Shown piece after piece: positions 1-6,531 of a stretch of DNA of 8,629 bases (positions are counted from its first letter, which is position 1; the number at the start of each line of letters is the position of its first letter). Source of the DNA: Dehalococcoidia bacterium (GTDB lineage Bacteria; Chloroflexota; Dehalococcoidia; UBA3495); assembly GCA_002730485.1 (NCBI GenBank), contig PCAH01000050.1, forward strand, positions 1 to 8,629. Direction: 5' to 3'. The notes beneath the pieces were generated by a model. It searched no databases and was not told the DNA's origin. It saw only the letters and a program-made list of their open reading frames with translations. The translations under genes were made by a program, and so were the position numbers.

Positions 1-680
1 CCCTCGGTGGGATCGTGCATCGCGTGTGGTTTGCCGACTTCGCACGCGATTCGAGCTTCGGGCAGGACGCTTATGCCAGGTGTCTTCAGGAATCCGGCAG
101 CCCGGCTCACGATTGCTTGCGAGACTCCATACCCATCCAACTCATCAGCAAGTTCGCGAGCCAGAATCGCCGTACCTTCTATGCCCATCCCTTTGGTAAG
201 GAGGATCCGGTCACCCACCAGGAGCCCGTCAGATGTGACCAGGTCATCCCGGCCTACCTCTCCCAGCATTTGACCCGATATGATCGGCCGATCCACACCA
301 GAGGTGATTTCGGTATGTCCGCCGCAGATGGTGATCTTCATCGCTGCAGCGGCCCCGTGAATTGACTGGAACACGGTGGTTACGGTGTCGGCATCGGTGC
401 CCTCCGGTAACAGGACCGTGGGGAGATACCAGCGAGGCGTGGCGCCCATCGTCGCGATATCGTTTGCGCTCACGTGGATGGCGTAGTATCCGATCTCGTC
501 AGTTGCGAAGGTGATCGGATCCGTCTTGGCGACGAGGAGCGTCTCTCCAAAATCAATTACGGCTGCGTCCTCGCCCAATCGTGGCCCCACGACGACACGC
601 GGGTCGTCGGATCCCGAGTATCTGTCGAGTAGATCATCGAGAAGCCCGAGGGGCAACTTACCTGTAGGGAGCGTATTCAC
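1..680 (-). CDS. HypE-like AIR synthase-family protein (C-terminus beyond the window)
   Basis: The first 226 residues of a protein of the PurM/HypE/SelD superfamily, which bind ATP and activate a substrate by phosphorylation. Visible motifs: GEDAAVI (residues 36-42), KTDPIT (52-57), HVSANDIATMGATP (69-82), GGHTEIT (120-126) and TKGMGIEGTAILA (152-164), in the order expected for AIR synthase-related proteins. The closest resemblance is to the HypE-like branch with GGHTE, not to classic HypE (GDTKV) or PurM. The start is GTG at 680; it is the only plausible start after the in-frame TGA upstream, and the Shine-Dalgarno is weak (TGTGGA). The cupin gene ends 42 bases upstream, so the two are probably cotranscribed. 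True HypE makes the CN ligand of NiFe hydrogenase with a C-terminal cysteine; that end is outside the window and no hydrogenase gene is visible, so the substrate is unknown. Family confident, function not. Confidence 0.87.
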   Translation of the reverse strand, partial: MNTLPTGKLPLGLLDDLLDRYSGSDDPRVVVGPRLGEDAAVIDFGETLLVAKTDPITFATDEIGYYAIHVSANDIATMGATPRWYLPTVLLPEGTDADTVTTVFQSIHGAAAAMKITICGGHTEITSGVDRPIISGQMLGEVGRDDLVTSDGLLVGDRILLTKGMGIEGTAILARELADELDGYGVSQAIVSRAAGFLKTPGISVLPEARIACEVGKPHAMHDPTE

Positions 681-722
681 TGGTTTGCGTCCACATTCTG
701 CAGGTGCGCAAGGGATTCGAAA

Positions 723-1085
723 TCAGTCCTCAAGGAATACCGTCTGTCGATCTCCAGAAGAAAAAGAGATGATCGCGCGAATTGGTTCCCAGCCTTTGTT
801 GATGGCGTGGTGGATGACCCCCTGCGGCACGAGAATCGAGTCTCCGGGGCCGAGTCCATACTCATCATCACCGTATGTGTGCGTGCATTGTCCACTGAGG
901 ACATACAGGATTTCCTCACAGTTCGGGTGGTAGTGAGGCGGGTTCTGTTCGCCCGGATTTATGTAGACGAGTCCGAAGGTCTGCTCGGCTCCATCGGTCG
1001 TCTTACCATTGTGAAGCCATTGGATCGCTCCCCAGGGGAACGCATCTGCCTGCGGATCGTGCTTGAGAGTTACAGGGCCTGGCAT
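723..1085 (-). CDS. Single-domain cupin with complete metal-binding motifs
   Basis: A 120-residue cupin_2-type protein: one small beta-barrel that normally binds a divalent metal. Both cupin motifs are textbook. Motif 1 is G45-x5-H51-x-H53-x4-E58-x6-G65 (around PHYHPNCEE). Motif 2 is G81-x5-P87-x-G89-x2-H92-x3-N96. The predicted metal ligands are H51, H53, E58 and H92. There is no signal peptide, so it should be cytoplasmic. ATG at 1085 is preceded by GAGG with a 5-base spacer. The gene follows a 119-base gap with a candidate promoter and precedes the HypE-like gene by 42 bases, so these two likely form a unit. Stand-alone cupins include dioxygenases, isomerases and sugar- or ligand-binding proteins; nothing here picks between them. 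The fold and metal site are secure; the reaction is unknown. Confidence 0.93.
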   Translation of the reverse strand: MPGPVTLKHDPQADAFPWGAIQWLHNGKTTDGAEQTFGLVYINPGEQNPPHYHPNCEEILYVLSGQCTHTYGDDEYGLGPGDSILVPQGVIHHAINKGWEPIRAIISFSSGDRQTVFLED

Positions 1086-1130
1086 GGGAACCTCGTGTTG
1101 TGAACTGATTGGATGTGTAGATCGAGGAAG

Positions 1131-1160
1131 AAGCTACGCGTGAGGAAGCGGGTGTGTCAA
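1131..1160 (-). promoter_or_regulatory. Candidate sigma70-type promoter for the cupin/HypE-like unit
   Basis: On the minus strand a perfect TTGACA (1160-1155) is followed after 18 bases by TAGCTT (1136-1131), which keeps the TA and final T of the -10 consensus. It lies 45 bases before the cupin ATG. The rest of the 119-base gap holds only a weak 5-bp CCGAC/GTCGG inverted repeat just after the kinase-like gene, without a convincing U-tract. The -35 is good and the -10 is poor, and the consensus may differ in this lineage. Confidence 0.35.
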
Positions 1161-1204
1161 CCCGACAACCTCATCCCCACGTCGGCTAGACCAGAATCAA
1201 AAGA

Positions 1205-2233
1205 TCAGCCCAGAGCCTTCCGGAGTCGGGTGATCTGAGGGTTGGCGGACAGTGGTGTAGTCAGACCCCTCTTAAACTCCGTGGAGAGACTGAAGTCACT
1301 TGCGAGGCTGCGTAGAGCCGCCAGTACTGTGAAGACAAGATGGTGACCATCGAGCGCGAACGCCGCCATTTTCGGCTCTGTCCACACCGCAGCCTCTGAA
1401 TACTGCTTGATAAGCCACTGATCGATCAGCGACTTATGGCTTGCTCCAGGCTGCCCCGTACCCAGGCTGGTCAAATACTGAACCAACCGGCGCTCCGGCC
1501 AATCGTGACCGATCTTCGACCACTCCAGGAAGAAGGGGGATCCCGTGTCGCTGATTACGATGTTGCGCGCGTTGTAATCCGTGGGGCCGATGAGGGTCGG
1601 CAGTTCAGCCAGAGATTCTACCAGTTCGCCAAGATCATTGACGATGCCGGAGAGACCATCGTCAATGCAGACCAGGGCGCGGAGGTTTTCGTGCTCAAGG
1701 ACCGAACGCACATCCAGAAAGCTCTGGCGAACGCTGTCGGGCTCGCAGCCTGGTGCAACCAGTCGATCTGTGTCAGGATGGGTGGCAAGGATCTTCTGGA
1801 TGTGCGCGAAGGCATCTACTGCCTCGGTTGCGAGCCGCGTGCATTTCACGGGAGGATCCTGCTGGATGGCATCATCGAGGGTTCGGCGACCGACATCACG
1901 TAGGATTACGACCCCAGCTTCAACGATGACTCCGAGGACTTGAGGCACGTGACATTTCTCGCGGGCCAGCAGGCGGGTCACCTCTTCCTCCACGGCCAAC
2001 AGATCGTAGGATTGATTCAGGGCCATTCTGGCGAAGAGGTGTCGCTTGGCGAAAACAGACTCGCCGGTCGACAAAGTGATGCGCCGAACACTCGCGTGGT
2101 AACCGCCAGGTGTGGCGACGGGCGTGATCGATGCGACTCGAGGATGGTTCGGAAGGACATCGGGGAGTGCTGCGCACAGCAGGTCGTCTAGCGTGGTCTG
2201 GTGGCTGTCACTCCACAAGATGGCAGCGGACAT
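1205..2233 (-). CDS. APH/choline-kinase-fold phosphotransferase-like protein with altered catalytic motifs
   Basis: A 342-residue protein with the layout of the aminoglycoside phosphotransferase (APH) family. Visible are a beta-strand lysine in VFAKRH (K63), an acidic helix (E82-E84) that could pair with it, and a catalytic-loop region LIGPTDYNARNIV (214-226). This matches the family H-x-D-x4-N motif with D219 and N224 kept but proline (217) where histidine is usual. The metal-binding Asp of the DFG-like motif is replaced by Glu in FFLEWSKIG (E237), 13 residues after N224, the spacing seen in APH enzymes. The ATG at 2233 has GAGGG five bases upstream and lies inside the preceding ATPase gene (26-base overlap), implying translational coupling. 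It could phosphorylate a sugar, amino alcohol or other small molecule, or be a pseudokinase. Nothing indicates drug resistance. Confidence 0.8.
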   Translation of the reverse strand: MSAAILWSDSHQTTLDDLLCAALPDVLPNHPRVASITPVATPGGYHASVRRITLSTGESVFAKRHLFARMALNQSYDLLAVEEEVTRLLAREKCHVPQVLGVIVEAGVVILRDVGRRTLDDAIQQDPPVKCTRLATEAVDAFAHIQKILATHPDTDRLVAPGCEPDSVRQSFLDVRSVLEHENLRALVCIDDGLSGIVNDLGELVESLAELPTLIGPTDYNARNIVISDTGSPFFLEWSKIGHDWPERRLVQYLTSLGTGQPGASHKSLIDQWLIKQYSEAAVWTEPKMAAFALDGHHLVFTVLAALRSLASDFSLSTEFKRGLTTPLSANPQITRLRKALG

Positions 2234-3266
2234 AGTGGCCCTCGCTGAGCTGACGTAGTTCGGGTTCTTCGTGTATGCAGCGTTGTTCGGTCAGGGGACA
2301 TCGGCCACTGAACTTGCACCCTGCAGGAGATTCTGCCGGATCCGGTACGTCTCCCTGCAGGATTTCGTGATTCCGCTCCGCACGGGGATCGGGGATTGGG
2401 ATTGCCGACAGGAGAGCCTTGGTGTAGGGGTGTCGTGAATCCGAGAACAACTTCTGGCTTTCCGCAAGTTCCATGATTTGCCCAAGAAACATGACCGCGA
2501 TGCGGTCACAGGTTCGCTCCAGGATCGCCAGATCGTGAGCGACGACCAGATAGGTCAGCCCATACTCTTCCTGTAGATCCATCAGCAGGTTCAGGACCTG
2601 GGCTCGGACCGATACGTCCAGAGCTGATACGGGTTCATCGAGCATCATCAGTTTCGGACGTAACGCCAGTGCACGGGCAATTCCAATCCGTTGCCGCTGA
2701 CCGCCACTGAAGGCGTGCGGATACCTGTTCAGGTGTGCCGGGTTCAAACCGACCCGTTCCATCAGATCGGCGACCTGTTCGCTGAGCTCCCGTCCCTTGG
2801 TGACTCCGTGAATGACGAGCGGTTCGGCTACGATGTCCCGGACGGTCATCCTCGGATCGAGGGAACCGTAGGGATCCTGAAAGACATACTGAATCTCTTT
2901 CCGATACTCGATCAGGGCGTCATCTTTGGCTGCGAAGAAATCGACTTCCCGATCTCCATCATTGTAGAGAACCGAGCCATCCGTCGGTTCGTGCGCCCGA
3001 ATGATCGTTCTGAGTGCGGTCGTCTTACCGCAGCCACTCTCGCCGGCCAGTGCGAGGGTTTCCCCACGCTCAACATCCAGGTCGATCCCGTCAACCGATT
3101 TGACGTGGCCAACGACCTTTCGGATGAAACCTGCCCGGATCGGGAAGTACTTCTTGAGGTTTCGGACTTTGAGGATGAGATCTGGCAAGAGGGGCTCGCT
3201 GTTTCGTTGTCGAGGTCGTCTAGGTATTGTCTGCTTGGGCTGAACCGATTGTCTGGGGTCGGGCAT
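2208..3266 (-). CDS. Oligopeptide/dipeptide-type ABC transporter ATPase, DppF-like
   Basis: Cytoplasmic ATPase subunit of a peptide/nickel-type ABC importer. Numbered from ATG 3266 (352 residues): Walker A GESGCGKT (75-82), Q-loop Q130 in VFQDPYGSLDP, signature SGGQRQR (from 187), Walker B LDEP with D210 and E211, and H-loop H244 in VVAHD. The C-terminal oligo_HPY region is present (HPYTKALLSAIP). Four cysteines (C317, C323, C330, C348) form the cluster-like tail typical of Opp/Dpp ATPases. All catalytic residues are intact. The start is uncertain: the frame is open to GTG 3335 and ATG 3332 (116- or 113-base overlap with the upstream gene). ATG 3266 gives a 47-base overlap. TTG 3188 has GCGAG six bases upstream and starts right at PDLILKVRNLKKYFP, where homologues usually begin. 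It presumably pairs with the neighbouring ATPase. No permease or binding-protein gene is in the window, so the substrate is unknown. Confidence 0.93.
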   Translation of the reverse strand: MPDPRQSVQPKQTIPRRPRQRNSEPLLPDLILKVRNLKKYFPIRAGFIRKVVGHVKSVDGIDLDVERGETLALAGESGCGKTTALRTIIRAHEPTDGSVLYNDGDREVDFFAAKDDALIEYRKEIQYVFQDPYGSLDPRMTVRDIVAEPLVIHGVTKGRELSEQVADLMERVGLNPAHLNRYPHAFSGGQRQRIGIARALALRPKLMMLDEPVSALDVSVRAQVLNLLMDLQEEYGLTYLVVAHDLAILERTCDRIAVMFLGQIMELAESQKLFSDSRHPYTKALLSAIPIPDPRAERNHEILQGDVPDPAESPAGCKFSGRCPLTEQRCIHEEPELRQLSEGHYVRCHLVE

Positions 3267-4251
3267 CGCTTCGGTAGCAGCGTGCTCGCTGACGGTCTCC
3301 GGTGTCAACAAAATCGACGCGACCGGACACATCACAGGTCCCGGGCTCGAACAGGTCGCATCGTGGCCCGAAGGCGCATCCCGCCGGGAGCTCCTTGGGA
3401 TCGGGCACCGTGCCGCGGATTGCCGGCAGACGTTCCTTGTGTGCTTCTCCAGGGACAGGTACGCTCTTCAGCAGGCCTTTACTGTAAGGATGGGTTGGTT
3501 GTTCGAAGATGTCGAACACACTGCCTTCCTCCACGATCTCCCCCATATACATTACGCAGACTCGAGAACACGTTCCCGCGACGATCCCGAGATCGTGTGT
3601 AATCAGGAGGACGGCAAGGTCGAATTCGTCTTGGAGCTCCTTCAACAGGTCCAGAATCTGAGCCTGGATCGTCACATCCAGTGCCGTGGTCGGCTCGTCG
3701 GCGATCAGGAGAGAAGGTCTGCAAGAGAGCGCCATCGCGATCATCACGCGCTGACGTTGCCCACCGGACAACTGATGCGGATATTCGGAGGCTCGCCGCG
3801 TCGGATCTGGGATCCCGACACGATCCAGCATGACGATCGCTTCTTTGAGTGCTTCTTCTTTCGTTATCTCGCGATGAAGCCAGATTGCTTCCGCCACCTG
3901 GTGCCCGACCGTGAAGACAGGTGACAGTGCACGCATCGGTTCCTGGAAGATCATCGCGATTTCGTTGCCGCGAAGATCCTGTAAGGTCGAACTACCGTGC
4001 GGCATGGACGCGATGTCGATGACGTCACCGGAGCGGCGCTCGAACCGAATCGAGCCGGAGATGTTGGCGGGCGGCTCCGCGAGCAGGCGCATGGTACTCA
4101 TCGCAGTAACGCTCTTGCCGGAACCGCTCTCACCGACGAGACCGACCGTCTCACCGCGCTCGACCTTGAGATCCACGCCGAGTACGGCCGGTACGATCCC
4201 ATCGATCGTGTTGAAGCGAACCTGCAGATTATCGATTTCAAGTAATGACAT
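3220..4251 (-). CDS. Oligopeptide/dipeptide-type ABC transporter ATPase, DppD-like
   Basis: Partner ATPase of the peptide-type ABC pair. From ATG 4251 (343 residues, normal for DppD/OppD) it has Walker A GESGSGKS (40-47), Q103 in [11 protein letters not shown], signature LSGGQRQR (161-168), Walker B IADEP with D185 and E186, D-loop TALD, H219 in ITHD, and the oligo_HPY tail ([12 protein letters not shown]). Four C-terminal cysteines (C292, C298, C306, C325) resemble the Fe-S-type cluster of some OppD proteins. I chose ATG 4251 because the protein then begins [13 protein letters not shown], as homologues do, although no Shine-Dalgarno precedes it. The frame stays open upstream, and GTG 4293 would overlap the DUF362 stop as GTGA. 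The gene overlaps the DppF-like ATPase and follows DUF362 by 38 bases. The ATPase function is clear; the transported substrate is not. Confidence 0.93.
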   Translation of the reverse strand: MSLLEIDNLQVRFNTIDGIVPAVLGVDLKVERGETVGLVGESGSGKSVTAMSTMRLLAEPPANISGSIRFERRSGDVIDIASMPHGSSTLQDLRGNEIAMIFQEPMRALSPVFTVGHQVAEAIWLHREITKEEALKEAIVMLDRVGIPDPTRRASEYPHQLSGGQRQRVMIAMALSCRPSLLIADEPTTALDVTIQAQILDLLKELQDEFDLAVLLITHDLGIVAGTCSRVCVMYMGEIVEEGSVFDIFEQPTHPYSKGLLKSVPVPGEAHKERLPAIRGTVPDPKELPAGCAFGPRCDLFEPGTCDVSGRVDFVDTGDRQRARCYRSDARPQTIGSAQADNT

Positions 4252-4289
4252 TGAGAGGGGGCCAGGTTTCAGAGTCAGAAATTCAAGTA

Positions 4290-5561
4290 TCACTTCGGTT
4301 GAGTTGAGACGCCTGTCTTGCGTTTGATGAATTCGGGGGCCTCGGTGAGTGTTGTTCCCAGGACACCGAAGGATCGCCAGAAGGCCTTCCACCCCGATTT
4401 GTGGACGATCGCGCCGTCCTCGCCGACATCGGGGTAGCCTCGGTCATCCGATTCCAGGTTCTCCCAGTTCCGGAACAGCCGGCCCCACTCACTTCGTAGA
4501 ACCTCCTTCATCTTCTGTTTGGCCTTTATCGGATACCAGAATGAATCGTGGTAGAGGACGCTTGCCAGGTAGGCCCAGGGAGCGAGGATCGTCTTCAGTG
4601 ACCACTCGATCGGTGCCTTGAGCGGCCCCCAGTAGATCTTGTGCTGCATCTTCGAGGCGAAGGTCATTTCCTTGAAAGGGCCGACAAATCCCCAATCCTC
4701 CTGTGCTGCGTCAACATCTCCGACGACTTCGATTTCAGACACATCACCGCACCCCAGTTCGTGCTCGTGGGCGAGCCGAATGAATTTGATCGAGAGGGGG
4801 TCGAACCCCATCAGCTGCGCTGCTACCGCATCGATCGCGACCTGATCAGAGCTCGCCAGGATCACATTTTTGGCGTAGGGGATCATGCATCGAGGACCGG
4901 GTCCGTCGCCGGCGAAAGTTCCATCCATCACGGCAAACACGCCCTTGTGGATGCTCTTCTGGATCATGAGAAGATCGACGAGGGTCTCGTGAATCACAGG
5001 ATGTGTCCAGTGACGGCGTTCGTTCAGCAGACCGCCGAAGGCATTCTTCATCGCGCCGGTCGTGGTCGTGAATACGTGGGTCTTGACCGTCGGCAAATGA
5101 ATGATGTTCTCCCCGATGAATCGCTTAGGGATAGAGAAACCATCCTTGTAGACATCATTAAGGCAGAGGAAGTCGTTGCAGAGATCCCCGACGGCGTCCC
5201 GAATGTGAACCCACTCCTCGCCCTCGTATAGATGGACGTTCCGGATATCGTGATCCTTAGCAACATTCAGTTGCTTGTTCTCGCGCTCTCCAAGGTGGGC
5301 ATCGATGACCACCGTACGGTTGTGGCAGGCGTGGACCAGGTCCTTACTGTATCCGTCTCGAACCATCGCGCGGATGACTCCATCCATCTGCCACGGTGTG
5401 GTCGAGCTTCCCGGGAAGAAGAAGTGCCAGGAGATGTTGACTTTGAGGGCGGTGTCCACCGCCGAATCCACGGTATCCTGATACCCCGCCAGGTTGAGGA
5501 GGCGGTGATAGTCCTCCAGGATAGAACCGGGTGTGGTGCGCAGGATTGCCACCTTACTCAT
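4290..5561 (-). CDS. DUF362 domain-containing protein
   Basis: A 423-residue protein with the hallmarks of DUF362: LPTVKTH (156-162), TGAMKNAFGG (168-177) with the conserved K-N-x-F-G, and VMDGTFAGDGPGP (211-223), followed by VAIDAVAAQLMGFDP and an EIEVVGD segment. The molecular function of DUF362 is not established to my knowledge; some members are fused to ferredoxin domains. This one has no CxxCxxC cluster and no signal peptide. Beyond residue 300 is an extra basic/aromatic region with a short hydrophobic stretch (ILAPWAYLASVLY, about 325-337) that might associate with the membrane, which would fit the membrane enzyme encoded just upstream. The ATG at 5561 has GGGAG nine bases upstream and overlaps the end of the UbiA-family gene by 8 bases, so translation is probably coupled. 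Family assignment is firm; role unknown. Confidence 0.9.
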   Translation of the reverse strand: MSKVAILRTTPGSILEDYHRLLNLAGYQDTVDSAVDTALKVNISWHFFFPGSSTTPWQMDGVIRAMVRDGYSKDLVHACHNRTVVIDAHLGERENKQLNVAKDHDIRNVHLYEGEEWVHIRDAVGDLCNDFLCLNDVYKDGFSIPKRFIGENIIHLPTVKTHVFTTTTGAMKNAFGGLLNERRHWTHPVIHETLVDLLMIQKSIHKGVFAVMDGTFAGDGPGPRCMIPYAKNVILASSDQVAIDAVAAQLMGFDPLSIKFIRLAHEHELGCGDVSEIEVVGDVDAAQEDWGFVGPFKEMTFASKMQHKIYWGPLKAPIEWSLKTILAPWAYLASVLYHDSFWYPIKAKQKMKEVLRSEWGRLFRNWENLESDDRGYPDVGEDGAIVHKSGWKAFWRSFGVLGTTLTEAPEFIKRKTGVSTQPK

Positions 5562-6453
5562 GGATCGGCGCTCCCTCGGCAGAACCGAGATACAAGATCG
5601 CTACAAGCGTGAGCAGCCACAGGAGAATGTTTATCAGAAGAGGCCTGTCACCCAGCACGGTCGATGCCGTGTTGCCGCCTGTTCCTTGTTTATAGACGAT
5701 ATGGAGGTATCTCAGCAAACCGTAAATAACGAAGGGAACGGTTAGATTCAGATGAGGCGTACCGAGCTTTGCTGCGACTTCCGGTGACGTGGTGTAGAGT
5801 GCGTAGGTCACGAGCGAACCGGCCGTTGAGATCGAGATCGCTTGGTCCAAGAATGTTCTGTCGTATTCGTCCAATATCCTGCGATGGTTCCCGGCGTTAT
5901 CCTCCAGGAGGGCGATCTCCTGCCTCCGCTTTACGAAACCGAGGAAGAGAGAGAGGAGCATGGTGCAAAGGATGAACCAGGAGGATATCGTTACATCGAT
6001 CGCATAGGCGCCGCCGATCGCGCGAAGCAGAAAGCCGGACGCGATGACCATCACATCCAGAATTACGACGTGCTTGAGCGCGATCGAATACGCCAGGTTT
6101 TGCGCCAGGTAGATGGCGCTGACTGTGCCGAAGCGTGTGTCGAGGTTGAAGGCCGATACTAGGGACGTGATCACCAGGACGGCAGCAATTGCTATGGCAA
6201 CTGCGACGGGCACTCGTCCCGACGCAATAGGTCGTTTCCGCTTCTGGGGATGCAGCCGGTCGGTCTCTCGATCAAAGATGTCGTTGATCAGGTAGACGGC
6301 GCTGGAGAGCAGACAGAAGGTGATCGCTGCGCTGATCGATCGCCAAACATAGGCGGCGTCGAAGAGATGTCTCGAGAAGACGAGAGCCGCCAGGACAAAG
6401 CCGTTCTTGATCCACTGTTTTGGCCGAAGGGCGCTCAGGATGGCTAGAACCAA
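5554..6453 (-). CDS. UbiA-family prenyltransferase, decaprenyl-phosphate phosphoribosyltransferase-like
   Basis: A 299-residue integral membrane protein with about eight or nine hydrophobic helices. It opens with LRPKQWIKN (9-17). Its first Asp-rich motif is NDIFDRETDRLHPQKRKRP (57-75, key residues N57, D58, D61, D65) and runs into IASGR. The second polar region is YSIALKHVVILDV (122-134, key residues Y122, K127, D133), and GDRPLLIN sits near the C-terminus. This pattern is that of the Rv3806c-type branch of UbiA, which transfers 5-phosphoribose from PRPP to decaprenyl phosphate; quinone-type UbiA proteins differ in these motifs. The start is TTG (6453), backed by GGAG seven bases upstream; no ATG fits as well. 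It opens the tight gene cluster and overlaps the DUF362 gene by 8 bases. The exact donor and lipid acceptor are inferred from family resemblance. Confidence 0.9.
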   Translation of the reverse strand: MVLAILSALRPKQWIKNGFVLAALVFSRHLFDAAYVWRSISAAITFCLLSSAVYLINDIFDRETDRLHPQKRKRPIASGRVPVAVAIAIAAVLVITSLVSAFNLDTRFGTVSAIYLAQNLAYSIALKHVVILDVMVIASGFLLRAIGGAYAIDVTISSWFILCTMLLSLFLGFVKRRQEIALLEDNAGNHRRILDEYDRTFLDQAISISTAGSLVTYALYTTSPEVAAKLGTPHLNLTVPFVIYGLLRYLHIVYKQGTGGNTASTVLGDRPLLINILLWLLTLVAILYLGSAEGAPIHE

Positions 6454-6460
6454 ACGTCTA

Positions 6461-6464
6461 CTCC
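6461..6464 (-). promoter_or_regulatory. Ribosome binding site supporting the TTG start of the UbiA-family gene
   Basis: GGAG on the minus strand, seven bases before the TTG at 6453-6451. It supports the rare start codon, since the reading frame has no ATG near its conserved N-terminus. The surrounding 78-base gap (6454-6531) shows no convincing terminator or promoter. Confidence 0.6.
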
Positions 6465-6531
6465 AAGGGTCTCAGGACGTAAGCTCGTACAAAACCAGAA
6501 GGTAACAACTGATTCAGATGTGGGCAATGAA

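Noticed and set aside
15..365. Plus-strand open frames near the left edge
   Set aside because: The minus strand here encodes a continuous AIR-synthase-family protein with several conserved motifs; the plus-strand frames are its shadows.
677..919. 80-residue open frame on the minus strand overlapping the cupin and the HypE-like start
   Set aside because: It is another frame of the cupin gene, which carries both full cupin motifs. The short frame has low-complexity Ser/Arg content and no motif.
1205..2233. Aminoglycoside resistance gene
   Set aside because: The fold fits, but the catalytic motifs diverge from resistance enzymes and the context is a housekeeping-like operon without mobile elements.
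2691..3602. 303-residue open frame on the plus strand
   Set aside because: It is antisense to the two ABC ATPase genes, whose motifs are complete on the minus strand. The plus-strand translation shows no recognisable domain and is rich in residues typical of a shadow frame.
4641..5231. 196-residue open frame on the plus strand
   Set aside because: It is antisense to the DUF362 gene, whose conserved motifs lie in the same interval. No domain is visible in it.
6454..6531. Promoter before the UbiA-family gene (TTGCCC, 17 bases, TACCTT on the minus strand)
   Set aside because: Only partial matches to both consensus boxes, and similar matches arise easily by chance, so I did not list it.
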